Made by a program: the position numbers and the translations under genes. From Aedes albopictus (taxonomy: Eukaryota; Arthropoda; Insecta; Diptera; Culicidae), in assembly GCF_035046485.1 (NCBI RefSeq), contig NC_085137.1, forward strand, positions 457,121,004 through 457,185,003: a DNA stretch of 64,000 nt, given 5' to 3'. The notes below the pieces were generated by a model, which worked only from the letters and a program-made list of their open reading frames with translations, was not told where the DNA came from and did not search any database. Below are positions 1 through 10,739 of the stretch, piece after piece; position 1 is the stretch's first letter; each line of letters opens with the position of its first letter.

Positions 1-1980
1 CCTGAGAAGCAATAAGACCTTAGTCATGGTCAACCTACAAGCCGGAAAGCAAGTATTGGGATGTAAATAGATCTTTAAGATGATGGGAAACTATCAAGAA
101 ATCTGCCAGAGACATCCGCATCATCCTAGGAATACGTCTATGCGTAGATTTTGTTAGTGCAGTAAGAGTCTCATTAGAAATATCCTAAGAGAGCTTTGTG
201 TGAATCCTATCAAGAATCCAGAAAAAGGAACACCAAATATCGTATCAGACCGCCTAGAATCATGCCATAAATCCGTAATTATGATGTGATATTCCAGAAG
301 AAATGTTGGAAGAACTTGCTGGAGGAACTTTGGAATGAAGTCGGGAAGGATTTCTGGAGAAACTACGAAAATAAATCACGGATAAAGTATGACAAGGATT
401 CTTAAATAAACTACGTTAGAAACTCCAGGAGGAACACACTTATGGTTTAACTTCAGAAAGCAATTCCAGGAGAAGTTCCGAAGTAAATTTCCACAATAAT
501 CATCGAGAATTTCCGACAGAATTCCAGAAAGATATACATATCCTGAAAAATCATCGGAAAGATATTTTCAGGAACTCTATAAAGAATCTCCGGAGGTGCT
601 CCGGAAGGAAAATCTAAGAGATCTTTGGAAAACTTTCCGGAGAACATAGGAAAAGTTTCTGAAAGAGATACAGATCCGTAAGGATCACAAAAAAATAACT
701 CAAGTTGAAATTTCTGTAGGAACTCCAGAAGGACATTGGAAGAATTTCTCTGATGAACTGAGGGAAGGACTCAAAGAATTACTGGAGGAACTTCCAAAGG
801 AGGAATTTCGGAACAAATTTCCAGACGATATTAGGTAGAAATTACCTGATGAACTTCATAGAGAATTAGAAGAAGTGATTTCGTAAAGAATTCCCAGACG
901 AACTCTGGGGGGAATTCTTTCTCGGTTGAAACTACGACCAGAAATTCCCAGGAAATCGTCGAATGAGAACTTCATAAAATAAAATCCGAAAAAAGATTCA
1001 CAAGGAATTTCTGAACGAGCCATAGAGAATGTCCGATGGAACTCGGGAAATAAATTCGGTAATAACTTTCTGGAGGATCCCCAGAAAAATTTTTTTGGAG
1101 AAAGTGAGTAAGAAATTCCCGGAGGATCACCGGAATTGATTTCTAGAGGACTTGAGAAAGAATTTCTGAAAAACAGAAACTCCAAAAAGAAATCCCACAG
1201 GAAGTTTGTAAGAAATATGATGAGCATCTCTGGAAGAAATTGTTTGTAGGATTGCTTAATGGACTCCTAAAAGAATTCCCAGAGGAACCTTGATACGAGC
1301 TTCTAGAGAAAATACGAATAAAACTTCTGGAGATTTTCGGGAAACTCTGCTGAACTTTGCAAAGAATTCCTAATTAAACTCGGCAAGGAAATCTCACGAG
1401 AACTACGAATGGAGATCCAAGAGGAACGCAGGAAGAAACATCCCCAAATTCCCGTATACATTCCGAAGGGATATTGCAGGAATACCCAACCGGAGTAACT
1501 CTGGAAGGAATTCCTGAAGATCTTCGGATGGAATTCCCGTAGGAACTGCGAAAGGAATTTCGGGAAGAACTCTGGAACGAAGTCTGGAAGGATTTTGCTG
1601 AGGAACTACTATTTTCCGGAAACATTCCGAAAAGAATACCTAGAAGAAAGGAAGTCCAGGAAAATACCTGATGAGTTCCTGCAGGATCATTAGAAGACAA
1701 ATCATTGGAAAGGATTCCAGTGGGAACCTAATCAGGACAGCTAAGGAAACTCCGACAAGAATTCCCGCAGAAACTTCTACGGCGATTCCCGGAGGAACTG
1801 CAGGAGGAAACGCCTTGAGAGGCTCCACATAACTCTTCGGAGGAACTTTCTGAAATCCCGAGGGAATTTCTTGAATAATTCCCGGACGACCTTCTGGAGG
1901 TAACCCCGGAGCAACCCCTGAATTAATATTGCAGCAACTTCTGGAGTTTTCTGGGAGCAACTCCTACACACTCAGTTGAG
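1..1980. repeat. Degenerate GGAATTCC-type ~24-bp satellite, block 1
   Basis: Short units built on GGAATTC, CCAGGAGGAA and TCCCGAAGGA recur across the whole stretch with many substitutions and small indels. The period is about 24 bp, often readable as two 12-bp halves. The block continues beyond the left edge of the window and fades near 1975, where low-copy sequence begins. Open frames inside it are low-complexity products of a repeat whose period is a multiple of three, not genes. The same family recurs at 9600-10560, 26780-27835, 44738-47190, 49900-51030 and 56900-58610. Confidence 0.85.
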
Positions 1981-2900
1981 CTCGTCTAATTTCCATTCTT
2001 TTCCCAAGATTCGCACAGCCCAGCACTCGTCAATCGCAATTCAACTGAGGTTTCAGCAAACAGTCATGTTTATTTATAGCAGCACCCATGGGTACCGCTA
2101 GCATCAAACATTGAACTTCAAGCGTTCATCTGAGATAACAGCAAATGAACTTTAACCAAAATTCATGCAACCGATCTCGGCATTCTGTTTTAAGTGTGTA
2201 GTATACAGATCCAGGAGGGAGTTCTAGGGCATTTTCCTGATGGATTCTTGGAAGTGGAAGAACTTCTGGAGGAAGCTCCGGATGCCAATAATTTTAGGAA
2301 CTCATAGAAAGCAGACTTTCTTGTCGCGTCGTTATGGCAACAGCTTCCGTTTGACAACCGTGCGGTGCGATCAGTCCCGTACTACACGGACATGGGTTGA
2401 TCCACCGACGCAGTGGTTGTCCAAGGTAGCATTCGTCAAAACCGATCTACCAGTAGTGTTGTTCGCCCCGAATTTGTTGTGATTTCTCGTCCACCAACAA
2501 CATCAGAAGAGAGGTGGAAAAACAACCGAGTCAACGTACAAGAAAAATAATGCTCTATTTTTATTTACGATTTGTCACCCTCGCTCGCTTCTCGCCGTTG
2601 TTGTTGATGATGGACGCGACGCTACGATGGCGAGGAGCAGAAGCAACCGCAGACGAAAGCGCCGTGGCGCCTTCAGATTTCATCATGTAACACAGAGAGC
2701 AACGCGCTCGCTGACCCTATCACGATCGCCCTCGCTCGCCGAGAAGAGGACGACGCTTGCACGCCGCACACATAATGGTAATTTATTTTTATGCCATCAT
2801 TTCTGGGAAAAGTAATCCCGTTCTGTAGCTGAAGCCGGTGACCGAGACGGCGACGGCGACGCCGACGCCCCTGCAAGACAATGATCGAAAGCATCCTTGA
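1981..2900. other. Low-copy DNA, no gene seen
   Basis: After the satellite the sequence becomes mixed AT/GC low-copy DNA. A short satellite-like remnant lies near 2210-2290. A GC-rich stretch at 2580-2880 contains CGACG-type simple-sequence bias that yields arginine-rich spurious frames. A TTTATTTATAGC motif at about 2069-2080 recurs at 3416 and 3897. I see no convincing exon. Confidence 0.5.
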
Positions 2901-3321
2901 TGGCCCGTTTACATATGTGATAATAATGCGTGACAATTTTCTGTCGGACAATTTATTCCACGCTAGTATCGTTTACATTGCCGCTAAAAATTTAGCTACT
3001 AAATCTGGGACAATAAATTGTCCGACTGTGTTGGTACCAAACTATCGTAATGTAAACACTTCCCTATCTGCCAATAAAATTGGCGTGATGGTATAATTAG
3101 CTGACAGTTCGTCTAGCAGACCGTTTACATGATGCCAATTGTGTCGGACAATCTAATATTCTCATTATTGTCCACTAGTTTTAGCACCGAATTCAGAAGC
3201 TTCTGAACTTGTCATGCTAATTTTATTGTCAGCTAAAAAGTGTTTACATTGCGCTAAATTGGCGCCAATACTGTTCGAAAATGAATTATCGCGCTGAATT
3301 AGCAAATATGTAAACGGGCCA
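2901..3321 (+). mobile_element. MITE family 1, copy 1 (421 bp, TSD TGA)
   Basis: The element starts TGGCCCGTTTACATAT and ends with its reverse complement ATATGTAAACGGGCCA. It is flanked on both sides by TGA, a 3-bp target duplication. The interior carries several further GTTTACAT and GTCGGACAAT motifs, so sub-terminal inverted repeats are likely. A copy of exactly the same length lies inverted at 6677-7097. A 3-bp duplication fits PIF/Harbinger-type transposition, but the superfamily is inferred from duplication length only. The ~70-codon open frame shared by both copies is repeat conservation, not evidence for a protein. Confidence 0.85.
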
Positions 3322-4865
3322 TGAGCTACAGCTACACGAACCGTGTGCCGGCCGTCGAACGAACGGCCGCTCTAAAGTGACGTTTACGACCCAAGCAGGA
3401 GAGGCGCCATGCGTGTTTTTATTTACAGCGGTGCCGATCGGCGATCGTTCATGATCGCGGGAACGAGGGGCGTTTGTCGGCGCGGTGTGATGCGTTGGCC
3501 GGCTTTCAAGTGGGCGATGACATCGTCGCTATCGCAAAGTTGGCGCTGGCTGTTGCGTATTTTGCAAACAACTAGATCACCGTGGCGACTGGCGGCAACC
3601 GAACTGCGACTGGACGTGTGCGACGGAAGATGTATTGTGGATGTGTGTACAAATTGGGAACAAACCGCTGCCTACGACGACGACGAGGCGCCATCATGCG
3701 ATCTGTCAGAGATTAGGCAATCCGCCTTTTTATCGACTCACTCGACTCGAGCCCGTCGCGGTCAGGAACACTGTACTTTTGCATGCCGAGCGCAGACGAG
3801 TACAGTGAATTACGTCGAGCAGGGATTCGCGATTGCGAATCACCGCTTTCGTCTGGCTGCAACCAGAGCGAAGTAGATGGGCAATGTTTTTGTCTGGTTT
3901 ATTTATAGCGAGGCGCATGATGGCGACGATGCCAAGACTGTGCGACATGGCATGCATTTGGATTGCTGCATGATGGTGCATACGACGTCGCCGGACGAGA
4001 ACCAAGTGCATCAACAACTGCGATCAAGTAACACTCTCGCAGGAAGCGTCGGAAAATCAAAACATTCGGTGCGGTAATGCGCTGGCTAGGTGACAAACTA
4101 CTGCGGCTACGGCGTTTGAAATCGATATGAGTTGTATGTGTGATAGGAGATGAACAGCTGAATCTCTGTAAATCTTTTGCCGAGATCAGGACAAAGCTGT
4201 CCAGAACCCGGGTAAAACGTATTTTGAATCGCCAACTAGATTCGATTAATGTTTGGCGAAGGCAAGATTCTCACCTGTTTGTTAAGAGCGCAGTAGGCTT
4301 CAATGAGACCGATCCGAAATGATCGCTTGGTCGGCAGCCTCCTTACGACAAGCTGTCGCCAATTCCAGGAAAGCGGCTGCGTAACTCGCTGTCATGACGC
4401 CATCATTTCGCTTCCATCGAAGGAGCGATACCGACAACCGCAGTAACGACGTCAGCAGAACCCGTGGTGATCTGATTCATCTCTTCTTCGCTTGCTTGTG
4501 GTGGCTGCAGCAGTAGGCGATCGATATCGATTTCGCACCGCCTGCTATAAATGGAATCAAGCCGCAGCCGCCGGCCGTAGGATGTTGTCGCGAAAAGCGG
4601 TCGGTGGCCGACGAAGCGGCCAAACGCCAAGCGGGTGGAGGCCGGCGACGCGTCTCGATCGCGAGGGGGGATGGAACATAACAAGAACCAACGGTGATGC
4701 GGTGTGAAAATTTTGGCAGCTGAGCAAAATAAACTGATTCATCAGTGCCGACGCAGAGACGATGCCGCGCCGCCGCCATTACAAGCTTGTGAGCAGGCGG
4801 CTGAGCGAAAATAAATCAAACCGTCGGCGTCGACGCTTCGCTTTCCGTCAGAACGCTCGGTGATG
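3322..4865. other. GC-rich low-copy DNA with recurrent TTTATTTAYAGC motifs
   Basis: This is an unusually GC-rich island for the window, with many CG dinucleotides. TTTATTTACAGCGG (near 3417) and TTTATTTATAGCGA (near 3898) repeat a motif also seen near 2069. Several overlapping open frames of 60-155 codons occur on both strands; none shows a recognisable domain. Regulatory DNA or an untranslated exon is possible but not shown. Confidence 0.4.
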
Positions 4866-4873
4866 ACAAAAAT

Positions 4874-5007
4874 CTAGGATAGGATGTGACACCTGCAACT
4901 TCTCTGTCTAATTTCACAGCTTGCTGTCTTGTTTTTCCGCGTTGCTAAGATTATTGGTCCCCAAATTGGTCTATTTTGGGCTGACTAGTTGTCGTATCCT
5001 ATCCTAG
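4874..5007. mobile_element. Short hAT-like MITE (134 bp, 8-bp TSD)
   Basis: Terminal inverted repeats CTAGGATAGGAT and ATCCTATCCTAG bound the element. The octamer ACAAAAAT is present immediately outside both ends (4866-4873 and 5008-5015), an exact 8-bp target duplication. An 8-bp duplication is characteristic of hAT (also P) elements. There is no coding capacity. Confidence 0.85.
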
Positions 5008-5015
5008 ACAAAAAT

Positions 5016-6676
5016 AGGTAGTGCGCCATCTGTCGGAGGAGCCACGGTTGCGACGGTCGGTCGTCGTTGATCGATTTGTGACATTTTTCTGTCTTGTTTA
5101 TCGGCCGATGGGTAATCGCCGTACGCACGGGGAGCTCATGAAGTAGGCTAAATCTGAATGAGTAAACATTTTCCTTAATTTAGCACGGCGTGCTTGCGGA
5201 TTCTCTGAAGAGTCTAAAATTAGGGTCGAAACGTTGGATTTTTTCAGTTTTTTGGCCCTCGAAAGAGACTGAAACGCCACAACAGTACTTAAAAAGTTTC
5301 ACAAAAAGTCTACAATACAGTGTATTGAAACAGAAAGGTTTCGCCGCCGTGGTCGATCCTCGGCCGACTTTGATCGGAACCGTAACCGCCGTTACCATGG
5401 TCGCCGGCTAAGCTGCCGGCTAATTTATGTCACTTTTCTCGCGCCTGATAGCCGTTTTGAATGGCTTTTATGCGTTGCTCTTGTTTGTCATTACTAGGTT
5501 TTTGACAATTTTGTTTATTGTTCTGCGGTCGGATCGTTTTCGTTCGGCCACTTTATTTATGCGCCGACCACATCGAGCGCTCGACTGTCAAATGGGAAAT
5601 CAGGCGAGTTCTCGGAAATAACGAGCTGCCTGTGATGTTCATCAACTGATACGTCATTTTTGGTTGTCGCCAATTAAAATCTCGGATACTTTTTCAAAAC
5701 GACGTATAATACACGCAAATCCTATGTTGGTACGTCGTTTTGAATAAGTATCCGAGAAATGTTGATCACAATTAAAAGTTTGCAAATTTGTTACAAAAGT
5801 GATATTTTATTGACGCTTATCCGCTTTTCAGCTATTGTCAACATAAGAAACGTCAATCGATCTCTTGAAAAAGTTGAGCCGTTCGTGACGCTCAACTGAT
5901 TACATGAACGTCATACTCGCTTGCATTATTTACGAATCAAAACTACATTCTAGATATGTAGCAATCTGGTGTTTTCTGATGTAGTTTTCTTATGTCGACT
6001 TTGATAACAAAGTCGATATACCTGGTTTATTTGAGGATTTTAATGTTACGAATGTAATTTCATCTATAGAAAAATCATGCTCGAATTCACATGCATCATG
6101 CAAAATCTCCATGGAAATCATCCCCATTCACTCGACCACATAACGAAACACTTTTTAGTTACCTATATCGCCAGTCAGTGGTATCGTGTGCGCGCGCGGT
6201 AGCGCGACCAGCTCCCAAAAGCTATAAATATTATTGGTACAGGAAGTTGTCATAAAAGTGAATTAACTCCGCCAATGTTGTTTTTTTTTTCATTCTGCTG
6301 GTCGTCGACTAGCTTGTTTATTTTTATTTTGCTATACCTCGGCGGCCGGCCCGTGCGCCGACCGACCGGGGTTCCATTCGCGCCACGTACCGTGACCGGC
6401 GGCGGCGGCAGCTTTCGAGCGAAAATTTGAGGCAAAAAAAGAGAAAACAAAATCGGCAGGCACACGAGTACGGACGGACGGGTGTTTCGTGCGCTCTGCG
6501 GTGGTGACCTTGACTTAGTACGGTGGGTGTATATCGGGCGCCTAACGGACTTAGAAGTTTTGATGATTTTTCGGGAAAAAATCGATATGCGGCTCCGTAA
6601 TGCTCAATAATCAATGAGCTGAAATGTTTGAGCTATGTTTGAACCTCTGCAACTGTTGTTGCCTTGTGACTGCTCA
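5016..6676. other. Low-copy DNA, no gene seen
   Basis: Mixed low-copy sequence with one short palindromic element (5681-5756) and a small hairpin around 5994-6016 (GTCGACTTTG paired with CAAAGTCGAT). The stretch 6310-6420 is GC-rich and contains another TGTTTATTTTTATTT run. No open frame shows a known domain. Confidence 0.45.
5681..5756. repeat. Short inverted repeat, 26-bp arms, possible mini-MITE
   Basis: CTCGGATACTTTTTCAAAAC at 5681-5700, continued by GACGTA, is matched by the inverted copy TACGTCGTTTTGAATAAGTA plus TCCGAG ending at 5756; the spacer is 24 bp. AAAT lies directly outside both ends, which could be a 4-bp target duplication or chance. It may be a very short MITE or a structured hairpin. 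Confidence 0.6.
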
Positions 6677-7097
6677 TGGCCCGTTTACATATTTGCTAAT
6701 TCAACGCGACAGTTCATTTTCGAGCAGTATTGGCGTCAATTTAGCGCAATGTAAACACTTTTTAGCAGACAATAAAATTAGCATGACAAAATCAGAAGCT
6801 TCTGAATTCGGTGCTGAAACTAGTGGACAATAATGAGGATATTAGATTGTCCGACACAATTAGCATCATGTAAACGGTCTGCTAGACGAATTGTCAGCTA
6901 ATTATGCCATCACGCCAATTTTATTGGCAGATAGGAAAGTGTTTACATTACGATAGTTTGGCACCAACACAGTCGGACAATTTATTGTCCCAGATTTAGC
7001 AGCTAAATTTTTAGCGGCAATGTAAACGATACTAGCGTGGAATAAATTGTCCGACAGAATATTGTCACGCATTATTATCACATATGTAAACGGGCCA
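6677..7097 (-). mobile_element. MITE family 1, copy 2, inverted (421 bp, TSD TCA)
   Basis: It has the same termini (TGGCCCGTTTACATAT / ATATGTAAACGGGCCA) and the same length as the copy at 2901-3321, but lies in the opposite orientation. TCA flanks both ends, the reverse complement of the TGA at copy 1, so the two insertions agree on target preference. The two copies differ at scattered positions only, indicating a fairly recent family. Confidence 0.87.
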
Positions 7098-8764
7098 TCA
7101 AGGTTTGTTGTTTGTGACAACAACTGTCATCTCGTCTGCCATCAGGTTCGAATTCACCACAAGTGTGGTGAATTTCAGTCTGTTGACAGGTAAGTCAGAT
7201 TTGGTGAAAATTCTTATTCAACATTGCAACAGTCACGGTTTGAAACGTGATTTAGAATTATTCCGGTTTAGAGATATCACTGTCTACAAAAAAAGGGAAT
7301 TTAAACATCACAAAACATAGGTGAAAAAAAACGACATAACCTATCGTTTCGCGGAAGATCTACGGTGGTGTGGTGATCTCAAATCTTGAATGAAAATCCC
7401 TATTATGCACGTCAAAGGAATGCCACCTACCTACGTGTGATTCACTGTGTGCTGGCTGGTAAGCTGGTTGTATTTTGCGGCATCTTCAAGCTAGTTTCTG
7501 GGAAGGAAACGGTAAAGGTTTTTTTTTTCTGAGGTTCTTTTTTGCCTGTTGTCTGCTTGCTCGCAATGAAATCTTGATTTGGGTTGTTTTTGTTATGTTC
7601 GCCATCCGCCGACAATTTCGGTGCATTTTGTACGTAGTGTATGCTTTTTAGCGACTCTAACGTGCATATGAGATTCGAAGGTAGCGATCGTTCTCACGGT
7701 TTGCCAAATGAATCGCAGAACAAACGTCATAGTAGGCGTGGGCACACAGCATCACGTGAACTGTCAAAATTTCAACATGGTTGCCAGATTATATGTAATT
7801 GAGCACTGTGAATCGCTGGTTAAGATCGTAGCATGGCATAAAGATCACAAGGCAGGCTAGCAACCTATGTAAACATCTATTTTGGATGTAAACATATGAC
7901 GTCGTTCTTATCGTATTTCACGTGGATCAAATTGGGTGGATTACTAGATCGCATATGAATTACGTCATCAAAAAACTGTCAGATTTTGGGGATATATCAC
8001 CTTCTGTACACCGTGGATCGTATTAGATGTTTCGCACTCATCGTCTTACGAACTGTCAAATTTTAACAGGGTTGCCAGAGTACTGATCATGAAATTCAAT
8101 CGTTTTGGCTTCCGATTTGACTAACTGAAGTCGAAATTGGATCCCAATCGTTGCTTCTTTTGTTTTCTCCCTGTTCGTCATCGGCGTGGACCGTGGCACG
8201 TACTGCAAGTGAAACCTAACCCTCTTCTCCTTAACCCGAAATCAAAGCCAGCATAAAATCGGATTGTATCGAACGCGGGGATGCTGGATATTGATGATAG
8301 CATCATCCAGTCCCTTCTGCCTCTTAGAAACATGGCGTCACTACTACACAACTCTCGTCAGAAGAAGCCGCGTGGTGTGCCTAATAGGAAGGCAAGCGCA
8401 GCCAGTCAGGGCCTATAATTTATAATCTATACTTCAGCTCACTGCCGATCGGTTTCTCGATTCCGAGAATTTTCAAATTCATTGAATAGGTGGTACATGA
8501 GAAAATCTCCTTTCTTTCCTTTTGGTTTTTGGTTGGGTTTTTGATTTGCTCTTCGAAGTACCTCTTATTCTGATAGTGAAGGCATCTTGAATTACATGCA
8601 TTTTCTCAAAGAATTTCTTCTGTTGCTACCCGATCAAAATCTTTCAAGTACATTTGATGTTTTGATTTTGCAATTAGTGTACTATTAAAATGAGCGTACA
8701 CGCTCAGAAAACCGTTCTGATAAACGTGAACAAACAAACGCAAATATGAGGACAAGAAAATATA
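7098..8764. other. Low-copy DNA with a perfect hairpin and a donor-like site
   Basis: AATTCACCAC at 7151-7160 pairs perfectly with GTGGTGAATT at 7165-7174 around a 4-nt loop. Shortly downstream the string GACAG|GTAAGT (junction 7189/7190) matches a strong 5' splice site, but no coding exon is visible. Two related direct repeats around AACTGTCAAA...GGTTGCCAGA occur near 7758 and 8051 and may be remnants of an old element. No gene is recognised. Confidence 0.35.
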
Positions 8765-8835
8765 CACCGTGAACTGGAACTAGTTCCAGCTGTCAATATG
8801 GGCGTTCTAGAAAACGTGAAATCTAGTTCACGGTG
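8765..8835. mobile_element. 71-bp TA-flanked MITE
   Basis: It starts CACCGTGAACT and ends AGTTCACGGTG, with TA duplicated on both sides (8763-8764 and 8836-8837). The TA target duplication suggests a Tc1/mariner-type origin. The inner GGAACTAGTTCC is itself palindromic. Confidence 0.75.
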
Positions 8836-8837
8836 TA

Positions 8838-9599
8838 CATTTCTTATTGTTGTTATCGTTGCTTTGCATAGTTCCCGTTTGTTCCCGTTGTCGTGACTGA
8901 TCGTGCACGAATATCGGAACGGATTTTTTTGCGTGTAGGCTTGTAGTTTTGTAAACAATCTGAAGAAGGATTCCTATCAGGAAATCAGGAAAATTTTTCA
9001 GGCATTTCGTAATCCTCGGAGGGTGGGCTCAATTCCTTCTCCGACCGGGAAAACTTTTTATCAAACAGAAAATTATTCTTTTATTCTGTTGAAGACAGAG
9101 TTAATTGTCCTTTTCAATGCAATTTAACAGAGAGTTTCTTTACAATTCCCATAAAAATTGCGCGATGGTACCAAATTTATAAAAAGCATTCACCAAAAAC
9201 ATTTTTGGAGTTGTCTTCCACAGATTCCACTTGGATATCTTATTAAGAATTTCTGTAGAATCTACGTATAATTTGTCGTGTAATTTGTCGGAAGTCTTTT
9301 CAAGATCTCACCGGAAGTCCTCAATAAATTGCAACCCAAAAAGTTCTCCCGATTGCTCCATTTCTTTATTCCGGTTTTTTTTTCTAAAAATGTCATTCTC
9401 TGTTTGCATCTTTGAGAGTCCCCGGCTTTAAGAAAATAACAACGGCGCCGGCTACGTCCTTACAGACATCGAAAGAGGGAACAAATGTTAGTGCGGCATT
9501 CGTTGCCGAGTATACCTCTACATTTCCACAGGTGTCGCGGGAAGGAATTTTTGAAGGAACTCTCGAAATAATCCCTGCAGAAATGCGAAAAGATTTTCT
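8838..9599. other. AT-rich low-copy DNA, no gene seen
   Basis: There is no repeat with clear ends. From about 9200 onward, short AGATTTC/TTCCTG-like strings suggest a decayed edge of the following satellite. An open frame at 9412-9603 has no recognised domain. Confidence 0.35.
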
Positions 9600-10560
9600 G
9601 TAGGAATTTGTGGTGGTTCAAAAATCTTTCTTAGAGATCCCTACAGAAACTTGCAAGGAAATCGCTGATTTAAATTTTTGAGGATTTTCAGATATAATGC
9701 CAGAAGAAATCTCCGAAAGAATTCCAACAAGAATTAAAAGGAATCCGAGTAGGAAACCCCAAAGGATTTCTAGGAGGAATCATCTAAAAATATCCAGGAG
9801 AAATTCTCAAAATAATTCCCGGAACAATTTTTGAAGGGATTCCGGGAGAAATCTCTAAAATAATTCAAGCAGGAATCCCCCTGGGAATTCTAGCAGAAAT
9901 CCCCAGAGGATTTCTAGAAGGATTAATCGAAAAATATACAGGAGGAACTCGCGAAGGAATTCCAAGAGAAATTCCACTAAGAATCGTCGAAGGAATTCCA
10001 TTAAGAACTCCTAAAAGCATTCCAGGAGTAATCCCCGTGGAAATTCCATCAAGAACTCCTGGAAGAGCAGGAGAAATCATCGAAAGATTTCCAGCAGGAA
10101 TCCCAAAAGATTTACAGTGGAAATTTTGAAAGGAATTCAAGCAGGAATCCCCAAAGAATTTCTAGGAGGATTCATGGAAAAATATCCATGAGGAACTCCA
10201 GAAAGAATCCTCGAAGGAATTCAAAGAGGAACACCCGAAGGAATTAAAGGAAGAACCACCGAAAGACTTCCAGGAGGAAACCTTGCATGGTTTCGTAGGG
10301 AAATCTTTCCAGGAAGGGGGAAGGATTTTCAGGAGGAATCCCCGATGGAGTTGCAGGAGGGATCCCGAAAGAATTCCTGGAAGAATTCGTGTAGAAACTC
10401 CATGAGCGATTCTTCAAGGAATCCTGGAGGTATGCTTGATTGTAGTTATAGCGAAATTCTTGAAAGAACTCCTACACGAAATACCCTGGAAGAATTCCTG
10501 TAGAAATTTCTGAATGAGCTTTTGGAGATATATCTGATGTAACTCTTGGACCTGGAGGCA
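9600..10560. repeat. GGAATTCC-type satellite, block 2
   Basis: Degenerate ~24-bp units (AAGGAATTCCAGGAG / GAATCCCCGAAAG) run in sense orientation. The block ends near 10560, followed by a short palindromic CCCGGGATTCGGGAAATCCC stretch around 10606-10625. The 91-codon reverse-strand frame over 9865-10140 is repeat-derived. Confidence 0.85.
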
Positions 10561-10739
10561 TCCATGAATCGTCCTGAAAAAAATGTCCAGGGCGGTGAAA
10601 AATTTATCCCGGGATTCGGGAAATCCCGAATTTTTTTTCGTGGAAGAGGGAACTCTAAGAGTAAAAAGTAAGTAAAGAGTAATGAACTTCTGTAGAGATC
10701 CCTGAAGAAACTTCTGCGACTTCTCTGAATTTTTGCTTT

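Noticed and set aside
2673..2951. Arginine-rich reverse-strand frame with a polyarginine run
   Set aside because: It arises from CGACGGCGACGGCGACGCCG simple sequence and overlaps the MITE end.
2881..3096. A ~70-codon protein apparently conserved between 2881-3096 and 6902-7123
   Set aside because: The conservation is that of a MITE present in two inverted copies; both DNA strands and non-coding parts are equally conserved.
7146..7189. 44-nt exon between a weak acceptor (CCATCAG) and the strong donor at 7190
   Set aside because: The acceptor tract is poor, the length does not preserve frame, and most of the segment is a perfect hairpin; only the donor-like string is notable.
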